From NCBI GenBank assembly GCA_934444765.1, contig CAKSDC010000001.1, positions 62,001 through 126,000 on the forward strand: a DNA stretch of 64,000 nucleotides, in the 5' to 3' direction. Of the stretch, positions 49,433 to 57,486 are shown in pieces (the first letter of the stretch is position 1; every line of letters begins with the position of its first letter). The notes below the pieces were generated by a model. The model ran no database searches, had not been told where the DNA came from, and was given only the letters and a program-made list of their open reading frames with translations. A program made the translations under genes and the position numbers. This DNA comes from an uncultured Oscillospiraceae bacterium (GTDB lineage Bacteria > Bacillota > Clostridia > Oscillospirales > Ruminococcaceae).

Positions 49433-51850
49433 TTATGCTATTCCTAATAGCGTCTTTTTAAGGTTTATTAAGTCGGAAGTCTTAACCGAATCGTCTTGAT
49501 TTAAGTCTGCGTTGATATATCCTTGACCTTCAAGTTCCGATATTCCTAATAGATACTTTTTAATTAGTAGTAGGTCGGCGGTAGATACTTTTCCGTCGCA
49601 GTTAGCATCACCTAAGAGTGTTTCTGTCGATGGACTATTAGTAGTTTGGCTATCGGAATTGATAGTAGTACTATCGCTAACAGTAGTAGTAACTTCTTCA
49701 CTGGGAGTAGTAGTGTTCGTATCGATATCTGTAGTACTATCAGTAGTGACTGTAGTATCTTTAGTAGTAACGGTAGTGTCTTCTACTTTGGAAGTTTCGG
49801 TAGTAGGTTCGTTAGTGTTAGGCTTGGTGTACTTGCTACTGTGTTCGGTATAGTGTTTAGCAGTAGTGCCGTCAGGTTCAGTACCGAATACTAACACACC
49901 GTTTTGATATACTGTAATCTTATCAGTCTTAACGCCTTCTGTAGCGTCTGCTAAGTCTTGGAATGAGTAGTCGTTGGATACGTCCCAACCGCTTTGATAG
50001 TTAGGGTATACTATAGCAAGCATAGTCTCACATTGATATCTACCTTCCGATATAGGCATAGCTATACGACCGTCTGGATAAGTAATTTCTACGTAGTATA
50101 TACTACCTTGATACTGTGTTAGTTCGGATACTATAGCGTTAGAAGTTAGTTCCGAATACATAGCACTTTGGTCTCTATCTACACGAATTACTACGTCACT
50201 TGCTGAAAATCCTGCGTCTAACACTTCGGATATGTCTAAGTAGTATCTAAACGACATATTATCTTCTATACGTGGTGGTGAACAGCTTACGTTTGTAAAC
50301 TTCAAACTTAATCCGATAGTACTATCGGAACTCTGTTTGTTGCAAGCCTCTACGTAAAATTCATCTCTAACGTTTTCGGTTGGTGGGAAAGAACTATCAG
50401 TTTTACCACCATACTGACTTACCATTTTACAGAGTACTGCTGTAAATCCTGCGTTATAGTCACAAGCGACTTCATTATTTATGTAGTTTCCACGACTATC
50501 TTCATACTCACCATTTTGAGTAGGTCCACCTACCAATGCACCGTATAGAGTGTGAGTGTTGTCTTCAGGATAGTCTAAGGAGTTGCACCAACTACTATGT
50601 GCGCTTCTATGGTGTGGGTTGTGTGGCGTTTTGTAGTCTGTAGAACCGTCTGGAGTATATCCTACTACATAGCTTTGTCTATCAGGATTTTCGCCCAATG
50701 CATAGTTTACTTGGTCTTCTGCGAATTGAATATACTTGTCCTTGTTGCTATCGTTGGATAGTATAGTATCACAAGCGACTTCACTTAAGAATGCAGTAGT
50801 TTCGGAATATCTTAGACAACCCCAAGTGGTAAGCCACCTAAAACCACCTTCTAACTCTTGAACGTCGTTACACCAGTAGTCAAGATGTTTTTTAACGTGG
50901 TTTATATACGTTTGGTCGTTAGTGTTTTGAGCGTATAACAACATACCACCTTGCATAACGTCGTCCCAACAGTGAGCCCATGAATACTTTAGTTCGTTAG
51001 TTCCAAGTTCCGTTCCTAAGTTAGGAATGTAAGAGGTAGCCTTATCTAAATAGGCTGTATCTCCAGTAGCGATATATAACCAGTTGGCAGAGTAGAATAA
51101 GTCGTCATAGAACGAACTTGATTGATAAAATCCTTGTGCATTACTGGAGTTGTAACCGTCGTCACTTTTTTGAGCGTCTGCCATATTGAAGTATTTTATA
51201 GCTAACTCTAAATACTTGTCGGTTTTATCGGATTTACCCTTTAGTGCTACTGAACCAGAGGCTAAGGCTGAAGCCATTTCGCCTAATACTGCTGAATAAC
51301 CTTTATCGTCTGTAGTATAGTAAGGTCTAACGTATGAACCGTTATTACTTTCACCTAAACCATATATTATAAGTTCTACAGGTCCCCACCAAGTATGGTC
51401 TTCTGTACCATTGCCTACTTGAAATACTACGTCGTCGCCATTGTCACAGTCTACAAAGTAGTCCAATGCGAACTCAAGATTGTTTTTATAAGTTTCGTAC
51501 TGACCAACTTCTTCTACTCCGTCGCCATATTGATACAGTCCCCAAGCGAGCATACTGGTTGAGTATGCCATAGGTAGGTTGAACTTAACGTGGTCGCCTG
51601 CATCGTACCAACCACCAGTGACATAGTCGTCTACTGTGGAGTCTGCACGCCATTCCACTCTGTTCCAATCTGGTAGAGGTCCAGCCTGTTGACATTCATA
51701 GAAGTATAGCGACTGTTGTAGTGCTGTAGCATAGTTAGGAGTTTCCTCTGCTGATACAGTTTGAATGCTATCTTGCACGTTAGGAACGTATCCTATAGAT
51801 AGCATAGCAGTAAGCGAAACCGCTAACACTTTAGATAGAAACTTTTTCAT
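49433..51850 (-). CDS. Glycoside hydrolase family 9 cellulase with CBM3-like module and type I dockerin
   Basis: 805 residues. Signal peptide (1-34, ending VSAEE). GH9 domain (about 38-470): GGWYDAGDHVKF at 80-90 with catalytic Asp83/Asp86, NPHHRSAHSSW (His), and YINNEVACDYNAGF with the acid Glu. Then a CBM3-like module (about 490-645), a Thr/Ser/Asp linker (about 675-740), and a dockerin with two repeats (GDANCDGKVSTADLLLIKKY and ADLNQDDSVKTSDLINLKK). It degrades cellulose outside the cell, docked onto a cohesin scaffold. It lies 22 bp behind the amidase gene, so probably co-transcribed. No cohesin gene is in this window. Confidence 0.96.
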   Translation of the reverse strand: MKKFLSKVLAVSLTAMLSIGYVPNVQDSIQTVSAEETPNYATALQQSLYFYECQQAGPLPDWNRVEWRADSTVDDYVTGGWYDAGDHVKFNLPMAYSTSMLAWGLYQYGDGVEEVGQYETYKNNLEFALDYFVDCDNGDDVVFQVGNGTEDHTWWGPVELIIYGLGESNNGSYVRPYYTTDDKGYSAVLGEMASALASGSVALKGKSDKTDKYLELAIKYFNMADAQKSDDGYNSSNAQGFYQSSSFYDDLFYSANWLYIATGDTAYLDKATSYIPNLGTELGTNELKYSWAHCWDDVMQGGMLLYAQNTNDQTYINHVKKHLDYWCNDVQELEGGFRWLTTWGCLRYSETTAFLSEVACDTILSNDSNKDKYIQFAEDQVNYALGENPDRQSYVVGYTPDGSTDYKTPHNPHHRSAHSSWCNSLDYPEDNTHTLYGALVGGPTQNGEYEDSRGNYINNEVACDYNAGFTAVLCKMVSQYGGKTDSSFPPTENVRDEFYVEACNKQSSDSTIGLSLKFTNVSCSPPRIEDNMSFRYYLDISEVLDAGFSASDVVIRVDRDQSAMYSELTSNAIVSELTQYQGSIYYVEITYPDGRIAMPISEGRYQCETMLAIVYPNYQSGWDVSNDYSFQDLADATEGVKTDKITVYQNGVLVFGTEPDGTTAKHYTEHSSKYTKPNTNEPTTETSKVEDTTVTTKDTTVTTDSTTDIDTNTTTPSEEVTTTVSDSTTINSDSQTTNSPSTETLLGDANCDGKVSTADLLLIKKYLLGISELEGQGYINADLNQDDSVKTSDLINLKKTLLGIA

Positions 51851-51872
51851 GTGTTAATATCACCTTTCTAAG

Positions 51873-52610
51873 TTATTGTTGATGGTTAATTAGTCTGTCG
51901 TAACTGTAATTCTGTCCAGCTTTACCGATAGAAGTATCTACATTACCCAAAGCTATATCTTCTAAAGTATTGTATATAGCCTGTGCGATAGCCTCAGCGT
52001 AAGCGTCTAAATAGGTATTGAACATATTAGCGTCTGTAGTGTTGGATATAAAACCAGTCTCTACAAGACAACTTGGCATAGTAGTTAGTCGGTTTACTCT
52101 GTAGTTTTGAGTGCTATCGCCTCTATAACCGAACTCTAAACCTCTATTAGACTGTACTCCAACGTTCTGCATAGCAGATAGGATATTATTAGCTAAATCC
52201 ACATCTACAGGTGGTTGACTGTTATGTACCCATACTTCTATACCGTTAGCGGAAGTATTATCCGAACTGTTCCTATGTAACGATACGAACATATCGCAGT
52301 CGTTAGAGTTTGCTATGTTGCAACGTTCGTTAAGGTCTACCGTACTATCGTCTGAACGTGTCATCACTACTGATAGGTTTAAACTTTCAAGATGTTCCTT
52401 GACCTTTAGAGCAAGTTTTAAGTTATCGTCTTTTTCGTATACGTTGCCGTCTGTAGAGATAGCTCCAGTATCTGAACCGCCGTGTCCAGCGTCTATACAT
52501 ATAGTGCCATGAACTTCTACTTCTGTAGGATTAGTATTAGAAACTTCTATACTGTTTCTACCATGCACTATACACACTATGGCTATTATCACTATTAGAA
52601 CTACACCCAT
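51873..52610 (-). CDS. N-acetylmuramoyl-L-alanine amidase (Amidase_3) with membrane anchor
   Basis: At least 245 residues. One N-terminal membrane helix, then the Amidase_3 domain: ICIDAGHGGSDTGA (zinc His), CDMFVSLHRNSSDN (zinc His) and CLVETGFISNTTDA (catalytic Glu). It cleaves the sugar-peptide amide of peptidoglycan outside the membrane. The start is uncertain: ATG 52610 lacks a ribosome site, while GGTGGTGAAG further up would serve an in-frame ATA that adds basic residues before the helix. It sits between a sensor-like gene and the GH9 gene. Confidence 0.88.
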   Translation of the reverse strand: MGVVLIVIIAIVCIVHGRNSIEVSNTNPTEVEVHGTICIDAGHGGSDTGAISTDGNVYEKDDNLKLALKVKEHLESLNLSVVMTRSDDSTVDLNERCNIANSNDCDMFVSLHRNSSDNTSANGIEVWVHNSQPPVDVDLANNILSAMQNVGVQSNRGLEFGYRGDSTQNYRVNRLTTMPSCLVETGFISNTTDANMFNTYLDAYAEAIAQAIYNTLEDIALGNVDTSIGKAGQNYSYDRLINHQQ

Positions 52611-52669
52611 AGTGGATATTATTAATAGTTTACCTTTAGTATTTATTTAACTTCACCACCTATTATAGT

Positions 52670-53581
52670 CTATACGTTTATTATGTTTTTGAACCTTATA
52701 GTAAGAAATGCCGTAAGAGTTAGCAGACTTCCTGAAACTAATACCCACCACGTTAAAGAGTTTCTAAGTCGATAGATTTCGCTACTTGGAAGTACTCCAA
52801 CTATTATGTTGTTACCGTCATAGATGTATCTTATATAACACTTTTTTCCGCCAACGCTATAGAAAAATCCTCCTTTTTCCTTGTCAAAGTCGAACTTATC
52901 TTTAGGAAGTTGTGAGGGAGTGTTTATTAGCATAGTATCGGTATGGCTTAGATATGTGTAAGTATTAACGTCTATTATAGCGGTAAATCCACTTCTTAGT
53001 AGAGGGTATTCCGAAGTTACCATAGATACGTCTGTAGACTTCAACATCTGTTCCATGCTATCTGGAGAGAATATCAATTGAATAGCTCCTGTATCGTCTA
53101 AACGATTAGTAACGGTTACTACACGATTATATTCATCTATAATGGCACGTGCATAGTTAGTCTTGTCGTCCGCATAAGGTACAAACCTATCAAGGATAGT
53201 ATCTTCTTTAGTGTATGTGGAAGTGCTATATTGAATATATCCGTTACTATCGCTAATAGAGATTTCGTCGGCATTTACCATTACCCTAATTTCTTCAAGA
53301 CTTAGTTCATAGGATAGTTGGTCACTATTCTGTGAAACCATCATGGCTACCATTTGAGACTTTTCTTCACAGTCGGACAGTATGTCATTTTTGATAGTAG
53401 TTCTTTCTTCATCATCAGCTTTTAAACGTTGGACTATTTTTTCAAGTCTAACGTCTATAATGTCCTTGTTGTTGTTAAGGTCTACTACTCCCGAACAGTA
53501 AAACGCCAATGCAGATAGTACTATAGTAGTAACTATTAATGGAACTAACAAGTACCTGTACTTTTTTAACTCATCTTTCAT
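52670..53581 (-). CDS. Membrane protein with extracellular Cache/PAS-like domain and no output domain
   Basis: 303 residues. A basic N-terminus (KDELKKYRY), membrane helix (about 10-32), a 230-residue outside domain with VNADEISISDSNGYIQYSTS and a dCache-like layout, a second helix (about 275-295), and only a short tail RFKNIINV. Sensor kinases and chemoreceptors with this front end normally continue with HAMP, kinase or GGDEF parts; here translation ends at TAG and the amidase gene begins 59 bp later. It may regulate the amidase or a partner directly. Function unknown. Confidence 0.72.
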   Translation of the reverse strand: MKDELKKYRYLLVPLIVTTIVLSALAFYCSGVVDLNNNKDIIDVRLEKIVQRLKADDEERTTIKNDILSDCEEKSQMVAMMVSQNSDQLSYELSLEEIRVMVNADEISISDSNGYIQYSTSTYTKEDTILDRFVPYADDKTNYARAIIDEYNRVVTVTNRLDDTGAIQLIFSPDSMEQMLKSTDVSMVTSEYPLLRSGFTAIIDVNTYTYLSHTDTMLINTPSQLPKDKFDFDKEKGGFFYSVGGKKCYIRYIYDGNNIIVGVLPSSEIYRLRNSLTWWVLVSGSLLTLTAFLTIRFKNIINV

Positions 53582-53610
53582 AGATATTCTCCCTGTAGTG
53601 ATATTAAGTA

Positions 53611-54006
53611 TTAGTCTTTTATTTTAATATCTACTTCTAATGGATACTGTACTTTTAGATTGGTATTCTGTTTAACTTCTAAGTTGCATATTTGATTATA
53701 TAGTAAGTATAGTTTTTGTGTATGATTTTCAAGGTAGTAATAGTATGCTATATAGGGAATTAGTAGTCCTAATATTAATACTATTAGTATTAGCAGAGCA
53801 AAGTTCATAGCTACTAAGTACGTACCTACGCAAATGAACTCTATAATAGCAAACATCATAGTTACTAAAAAGTGAATTAATCTTTCATGTTGAATAAACT
53901 GTATCTGTTTAATATGTTCAGCTTTTATGTATTCAAAGTCTGTAATGTTGCCTTCGGCGAGTAGCTTTTCCAACATAGCTATGTATTGGTCAAGATACTT
54001 TTTCAT
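53611..54006 (-). CDS. Small two-helix membrane protein, unknown function
   Basis: 131 residues: a helical, charged head (KKYLDQYIAMLEKLLAEGNI), two membrane helices (about 45-68 and 70-95) and a soluble tail. ATG 54006 has AAGGAAG upstream; the GTG three codons earlier lies in that site. First gene of the minus-strand run through the sensor-like gene and amidase to GH9. Not recognised. Confidence 0.65.
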   Translation of the reverse strand: MKKYLDQYIAMLEKLLAEGNITDFEYIKAEHIKQIQFIQHERLIHFLVTMMFAIIEFICVGTYLVAMNFALLILIVLILGLLIPYIAYYYYLENHTQKLYLLYNQICNLEVKQNTNLKVQYPLEVDIKIKD

Positions 54007-54126
54007 ATAAAACACTTCCTTAAAGAGTTATAGTAACGTTCCGATACTTTTAAACACTATAATTATACCATGTATTCTGTGCAAAATCAACTATATGGTA
54101 GCCGTAATTTTGTTACAAAATAGTTC

Positions 54127-54155
54127 TTGACAACCTTGGTGCATGGTGCTATAAT
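54127..54155 (+). promoter_or_regulatory. Consensus promoter of the thrS T-box operon
   Basis: Perfect TTGACA (54127-54132) and TATAAT (54150-54155) with 17-bp spacer and an extended TG. Confidence 0.88.
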
Positions 54156-54180
54156 ATGTATTAATCAATAAATCTATGAT

Positions 54181-54439
54181 GAGAAAAGACTATAAGTACA
54201 CAAACTTTTAATAATAACAGAGAGTAACTGTCATCGGCTGAAAGCGTTACGTAAAGGTTTTATTTATAGTATACCGTTCTCGGAGAGCGTCTAATACACG
54301 ACGTTTTGTCAACGTTACACGACTACTAAAGGCAATATAATACTATAATATATTAGTGTTATGTTGTAAATCTTGGGTGGAACAGCGATACTTAAAGTAA
54401 CTATCGCCCCTTGAACTGTACGGTTTAAGGGGCTTTTTT
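54181..54439 (+). promoter_or_regulatory. T-box riboswitch, threonine specifier, with terminator
   Basis: Stem I base GAGAA/TTCTC (54181-54185 with 54277-54281) and CTATAA/TTATAG (54190-54195 with 54264-54269) enclose a specifier loop with ACC (Thr) at 54273-54275. AGAGAG lies at 54219-54224. The T-box sequence TGGGTGGAACAGCG is at 54374-54387. The terminator hairpin spans 54406-54416 with 54423-54433, then TTTTTT. Uncharged tRNA-Thr would stabilise the antiterminator. This matches thrS downstream. Confidence 0.93.
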
Positions 54440-54473
54440 GTTTATATAGATATCTATTAGGGTGGTTTTAACC

Positions 54474-54929
54474 ATGAACTTGATTTACAGAAGATTAACT
54501 CTTAATGACTTAGATACTTTTATCGATATGCGAATTAATCAACTTCAAGAAGAGGGTGCTAAACCTATATTTGATTTAAACCCTCAACTTTTAGAGTACT
54601 ATACAAAACATCTAAAAGACGGTACTTTTGTATCTTGGGTGGCTACTGATAATGATAAGATAGTAGCTACAAGCGGAATGTCTTTTGTAGAAAAACCACC
54701 ATATTATAGTAATCCAACTGGCAAAATAGGACTGTTATCCAGTATGTATACTCTAAAAGAGTATAGAAGGTTAGGTATAGCTAAAGAACTCTTAACTAAG
54801 GTGGTCAAAGACGCTAAAGATTATGGTTGCGGTACTGTTCACATAACGGCATCTAATATGGGAGTTTTGTTGTATACAGACTTTGGTTTCAAAAAGAATG
54901 GCAACTTTATGCAGTATAATTTTTATTAG
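54474..54929 (+). CDS. GNAT-family N-acetyltransferase
   Basis: 151 residues with the acetyl-CoA-binding pattern SMYTLKEYRRLGIAKELLTK (R-x2-G-x-A/G) and YTDFGFKKNGNF at the C-terminus. Substrate unknown. ATG 54474 has GGGTGG 8 nt upstream. It is the first gene after the threonine T-box, so it is presumably induced with thrS when Thr is short. Confidence 0.87.
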   Translation: MNLIYRRLTLNDLDTFIDMRINQLQEEGAKPIFDLNPQLLEYYTKHLKDGTFVSWVATDNDKIVATSGMSFVEKPPYYSNPTGKIGLLSSMYTLKEYRRLGIAKELLTKVVKDAKDYGCGTVHITASNMGVLLYTDFGFKKNGNFMQYNFY

Positions 54930-55021
54930 TAAAAGGATTATCTAATAAACGTCAGGTTAAAAAGTCCCAAAATGGACTATATAATATAAATGATAAACTT
55001 AAATAGTTGGGAGGATTGAAG

Positions 55022-55402
55022 ATGTCAATAGTAGATGAAAAGATGATAGACGGTTTAGCTCAAGTGGAAAAGACTGGCGACTTAATAGTATTAATAGTCG
55101 ACCACCTTTCTTGGATAGTACCACATCATTTTATGTTACTGGAAAAGAAGATTAACACCGCTTTAGCTTTTGTGCAATCAGGTGAGATATTTAAAAAGTA
55201 TCCCGATGCTAAACAAAAGTTTGAGGATAAACAGATTAACATAATATTCCAAATAGTACTAAAGTATCCGCCTACTCAAAAGGCAGACGAAAACTTTAAA
55301 CTAATATATAATCTGTTGCAGTCTGTGGGCATCAAGTTGGAATGTATAGTAAAAAATGACTACTTTACTCAGCAACAGAGTAGTCAAGAAGATATTAAGT
55401 AG
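55022..55402 (+). CDS. DUF6572-like small protein
   Basis: 126 residues: MSIVDEKMIDGLAQVEKTGD, then VLIVDHLSWIVPHHFMLLEK and QSGEIFKKYPDAKQ. The DHLSW and PDAK segments fit the DUF6572 family as I recall it; function unknown. GGGAGGATT lies just before ATG 55022. It is 15 bp upstream of thrS. A weak promoter-like TATAAT lies at 54980-54985. Confidence 0.65.
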   Translation: MSIVDEKMIDGLAQVEKTGDLIVLIVDHLSWIVPHHFMLLEKKINTALAFVQSGEIFKKYPDAKQKFEDKQINIIFQIVLKYPPTQKADENFKLIYNLLQSVGIKLECIVKNDYFTQQQSSQEDIK

Positions 55403-55417
55403 AAAGGATTAGTTATT

Positions 55418-57355
55418 ATGATTAAACTAAGTTTAAAAGACGGTTCTATTCGTGAAGTAGAAGACGGCATATTAGCAAGCGAAGTAATAAAGGGCATAGG
55501 CATGGGACTATATAAGTCCGCCTGTTGTGTAAAAGTCGACGGCGTAGTTAAGGATTTAAGAACTCCTATTACTAACGACTGTCAGTTTGAAGTTATGACT
55601 TTTGATAGCATAGAGGGTAAAAAGACTTTTTGGCATACTGCTTCCCACATATTAGCACAAGCAGTTAAAAGACTATATCCACAGGTTAAACTTGCTATAG
55701 GTCCTGCTATAGATAACGGTTTCTATTACGACTTTGATATTGAAAAGCCATTCTCTGCTGAAGACTTAGCCAATATAGAAGTCGAAATGAAGAAGATAGT
55801 TAAAGAAAATCTTCCTTTAGAACAGTATGAACTATCCCCAGATAAGGCTATAGAGTATCTAAACAGTATAGAAGAACCTTACAAGGTGGAACTATGTCAA
55901 GAACACGCCGAAAAGGGCGAACCTATATCTTTCTATAAACAAGGCGACTTTACCGACTTATGTGCAGGTCCTCACTTAATGAGTACTGCTCCAGTAAAGG
56001 CTTTTAAGTTACTATCCAGTACTGGTGCATATTGGAGAGGTTCTGAAAAGAATAAGATGTTATGCAGAGTATACGGTACTGCTTATCCTAAGGCTTCCGA
56101 ATTAGAGGCTTATCTAAAGCAGTTAGAAGAAGCTAAACTTCGTGACCACAACAAACTCGGTAGAGAACTTGAACTATTTACTACTGTAGACGTTATAGGT
56201 CAAGGCTTACCAGTTATGCTTCCTAAGGGTGCTAAGGTTCTACAGATACTACAACGTTTTGTAGAAGACGAAGAAGAAAAGAGAGGCTATCAATTAACTA
56301 AAACTCCTTATATGGCAAAGTCTGACTTATATAAAATCTCTGGACACTGGGGACACTATAAAGAGGGTATGTTCGTATTAGGCGATGAAGAAAAGGATAA
56401 AGAAGTGTTCGCATTACGTCCTATGACTTGTCCTTTCCAATATCAAGTATTTTTAAACAGACCTCGTTCTTACAGAGACCTACCTATGCGTTTAAACGAA
56501 ACTTCTACTCTATTTAGAAACGAAGATAGCGGAGAAATGCACGGTCTAATTAGAGTTAGACAGTTTACTCTATCCGAAGGTCACATTATATTAAGACGTG
56601 AACAACTTGAAGAAGAGTTCAAGCAATGTCTTGAATTAGCTAAGTATATGTTGGAAACTCTCGGCTTAGCTGAAGACGTAACCTATCGTTTTTCACAATG
56701 GGACCCTAACAACAAGGATAAGTATGAAGGTACTGTTGAACAGTGGAACGAAGCACAGGATATCATGGGTAAAATTCTTGACCACCTTGGCTTAGACTAT
56801 ACTATCGGTATCGGTGAGGCTGCATTCTATGGTCCTAAGTTAGATATTCAGATTAAGAACGTTCACGGTAAAGAGGATACTCTAATTACTATCCAAATAG
56901 ACCCACTACTTGCAGAACGTTTCGGCATGGAATACGTAGACGTAGACGGCACTAAAAAGCGTCCATACATTATTCATAGGTCTTCAATAGGTTGTTACGA
57001 AAGAACTCTTGCACTATTAATCGAAAAGTATGCGGGAGCATTCCCACTATGGTTAGCTCCAGAACAGGTTAGAATTATGCCTATAGCTGATAGACACGTA
57101 GAGTACGCCGACAAGGTATATAATACTCTTAAAGACTTAAAGTTTAGAGTATCTGTAGACGATAGAGCCGAAAACGTAAAGAAGAAAATTCGTGACGCAC
57201 AGTTAGAAAAACTTCCTTATATGTTAGTATTAGGCGATAAAGAAGCCGAAAACAACACAGTATCTTTAAGATACAGAAGTGGTAAGACTGAAACTCTATC
57301 TTTAGATGAGTTAGTATCTAAGCTAACTTACGAACGTGATAATAGAGTTAGATAG
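55418..57355 (+). CDS. thrS: Threonine-tRNA ligase
   Basis: 645 residues, full length. TGS domain (1-65), second additional (editing) domain with HTASHILAQAV (HxxxH) and a later Cys-x3-His (CAGPH), class II catalytic core with RPMTCPFQYQVF (zinc Cys), motif 2 FRNEDSGEMHGL and motif 3 CYERTLALLIEKY, and the anticodon-binding domain from about 535. It charges tRNA-Thr. Controlled by the T-box at 54181-54439. Confidence 0.98.
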   Translation: MIKLSLKDGSIREVEDGILASEVIKGIGMGLYKSACCVKVDGVVKDLRTPITNDCQFEVMTFDSIEGKKTFWHTASHILAQAVKRLYPQVKLAIGPAIDNGFYYDFDIEKPFSAEDLANIEVEMKKIVKENLPLEQYELSPDKAIEYLNSIEEPYKVELCQEHAEKGEPISFYKQGDFTDLCAGPHLMSTAPVKAFKLLSSTGAYWRGSEKNKMLCRVYGTAYPKASELEAYLKQLEEAKLRDHNKLGRELELFTTVDVIGQGLPVMLPKGAKVLQILQRFVEDEEEKRGYQLTKTPYMAKSDLYKISGHWGHYKEGMFVLGDEEKDKEVFALRPMTCPFQYQVFLNRPRSYRDLPMRLNETSTLFRNEDSGEMHGLIRVRQFTLSEGHIILRREQLEEEFKQCLELAKYMLETLGLAEDVTYRFSQWDPNNKDKYEGTVEQWNEAQDIMGKILDHLGLDYTIGIGEAAFYGPKLDIQIKNVHGKEDTLITIQIDPLLAERFGMEYVDVDGTKKRPYIIHRSSIGCYERTLALLIEKYAGAFPLWLAPEQVRIMPIADRHVEYADKVYNTLKDLKFRVSVDDRAENVKKKIRDAQLEKLPYMLVLGDKEAENNTVSLRYRSGKTETLSLDELVSKLTYERDNRVR

Positions 57356-57378
57356 TAACTATAACGTTATATAACGAT

Positions 57379-57409
57379 AAAACCTCATGCTTAACGGCAT
57401 GAGGTTTTT
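57379..57409 (+). terminator. Rho-independent terminator of thrS
   Basis: AAAACCTCATGC (57379-57390) pairs perfectly with GCATGAGGTTTT (57397-57408), followed by T. Confidence 0.9.
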
Positions 57410-57420
57410 ATATATCTATA

Positions 57421-57458
57421 AAAAATATTAGACCATACTAAATAGTATGGTCTAATAT
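57421..57458 (-). terminator. Terminator of the minus-strand dockerin gene
   Basis: A 15-bp perfect stem (57425-57439 with 57444-57458), loop AAAT; AAAAA to its left gives the T-run on the minus strand. Confidence 0.82.
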
Positions 57459-57486
57459 AGTGTATGTAATAAGTAATAGTTATCTA

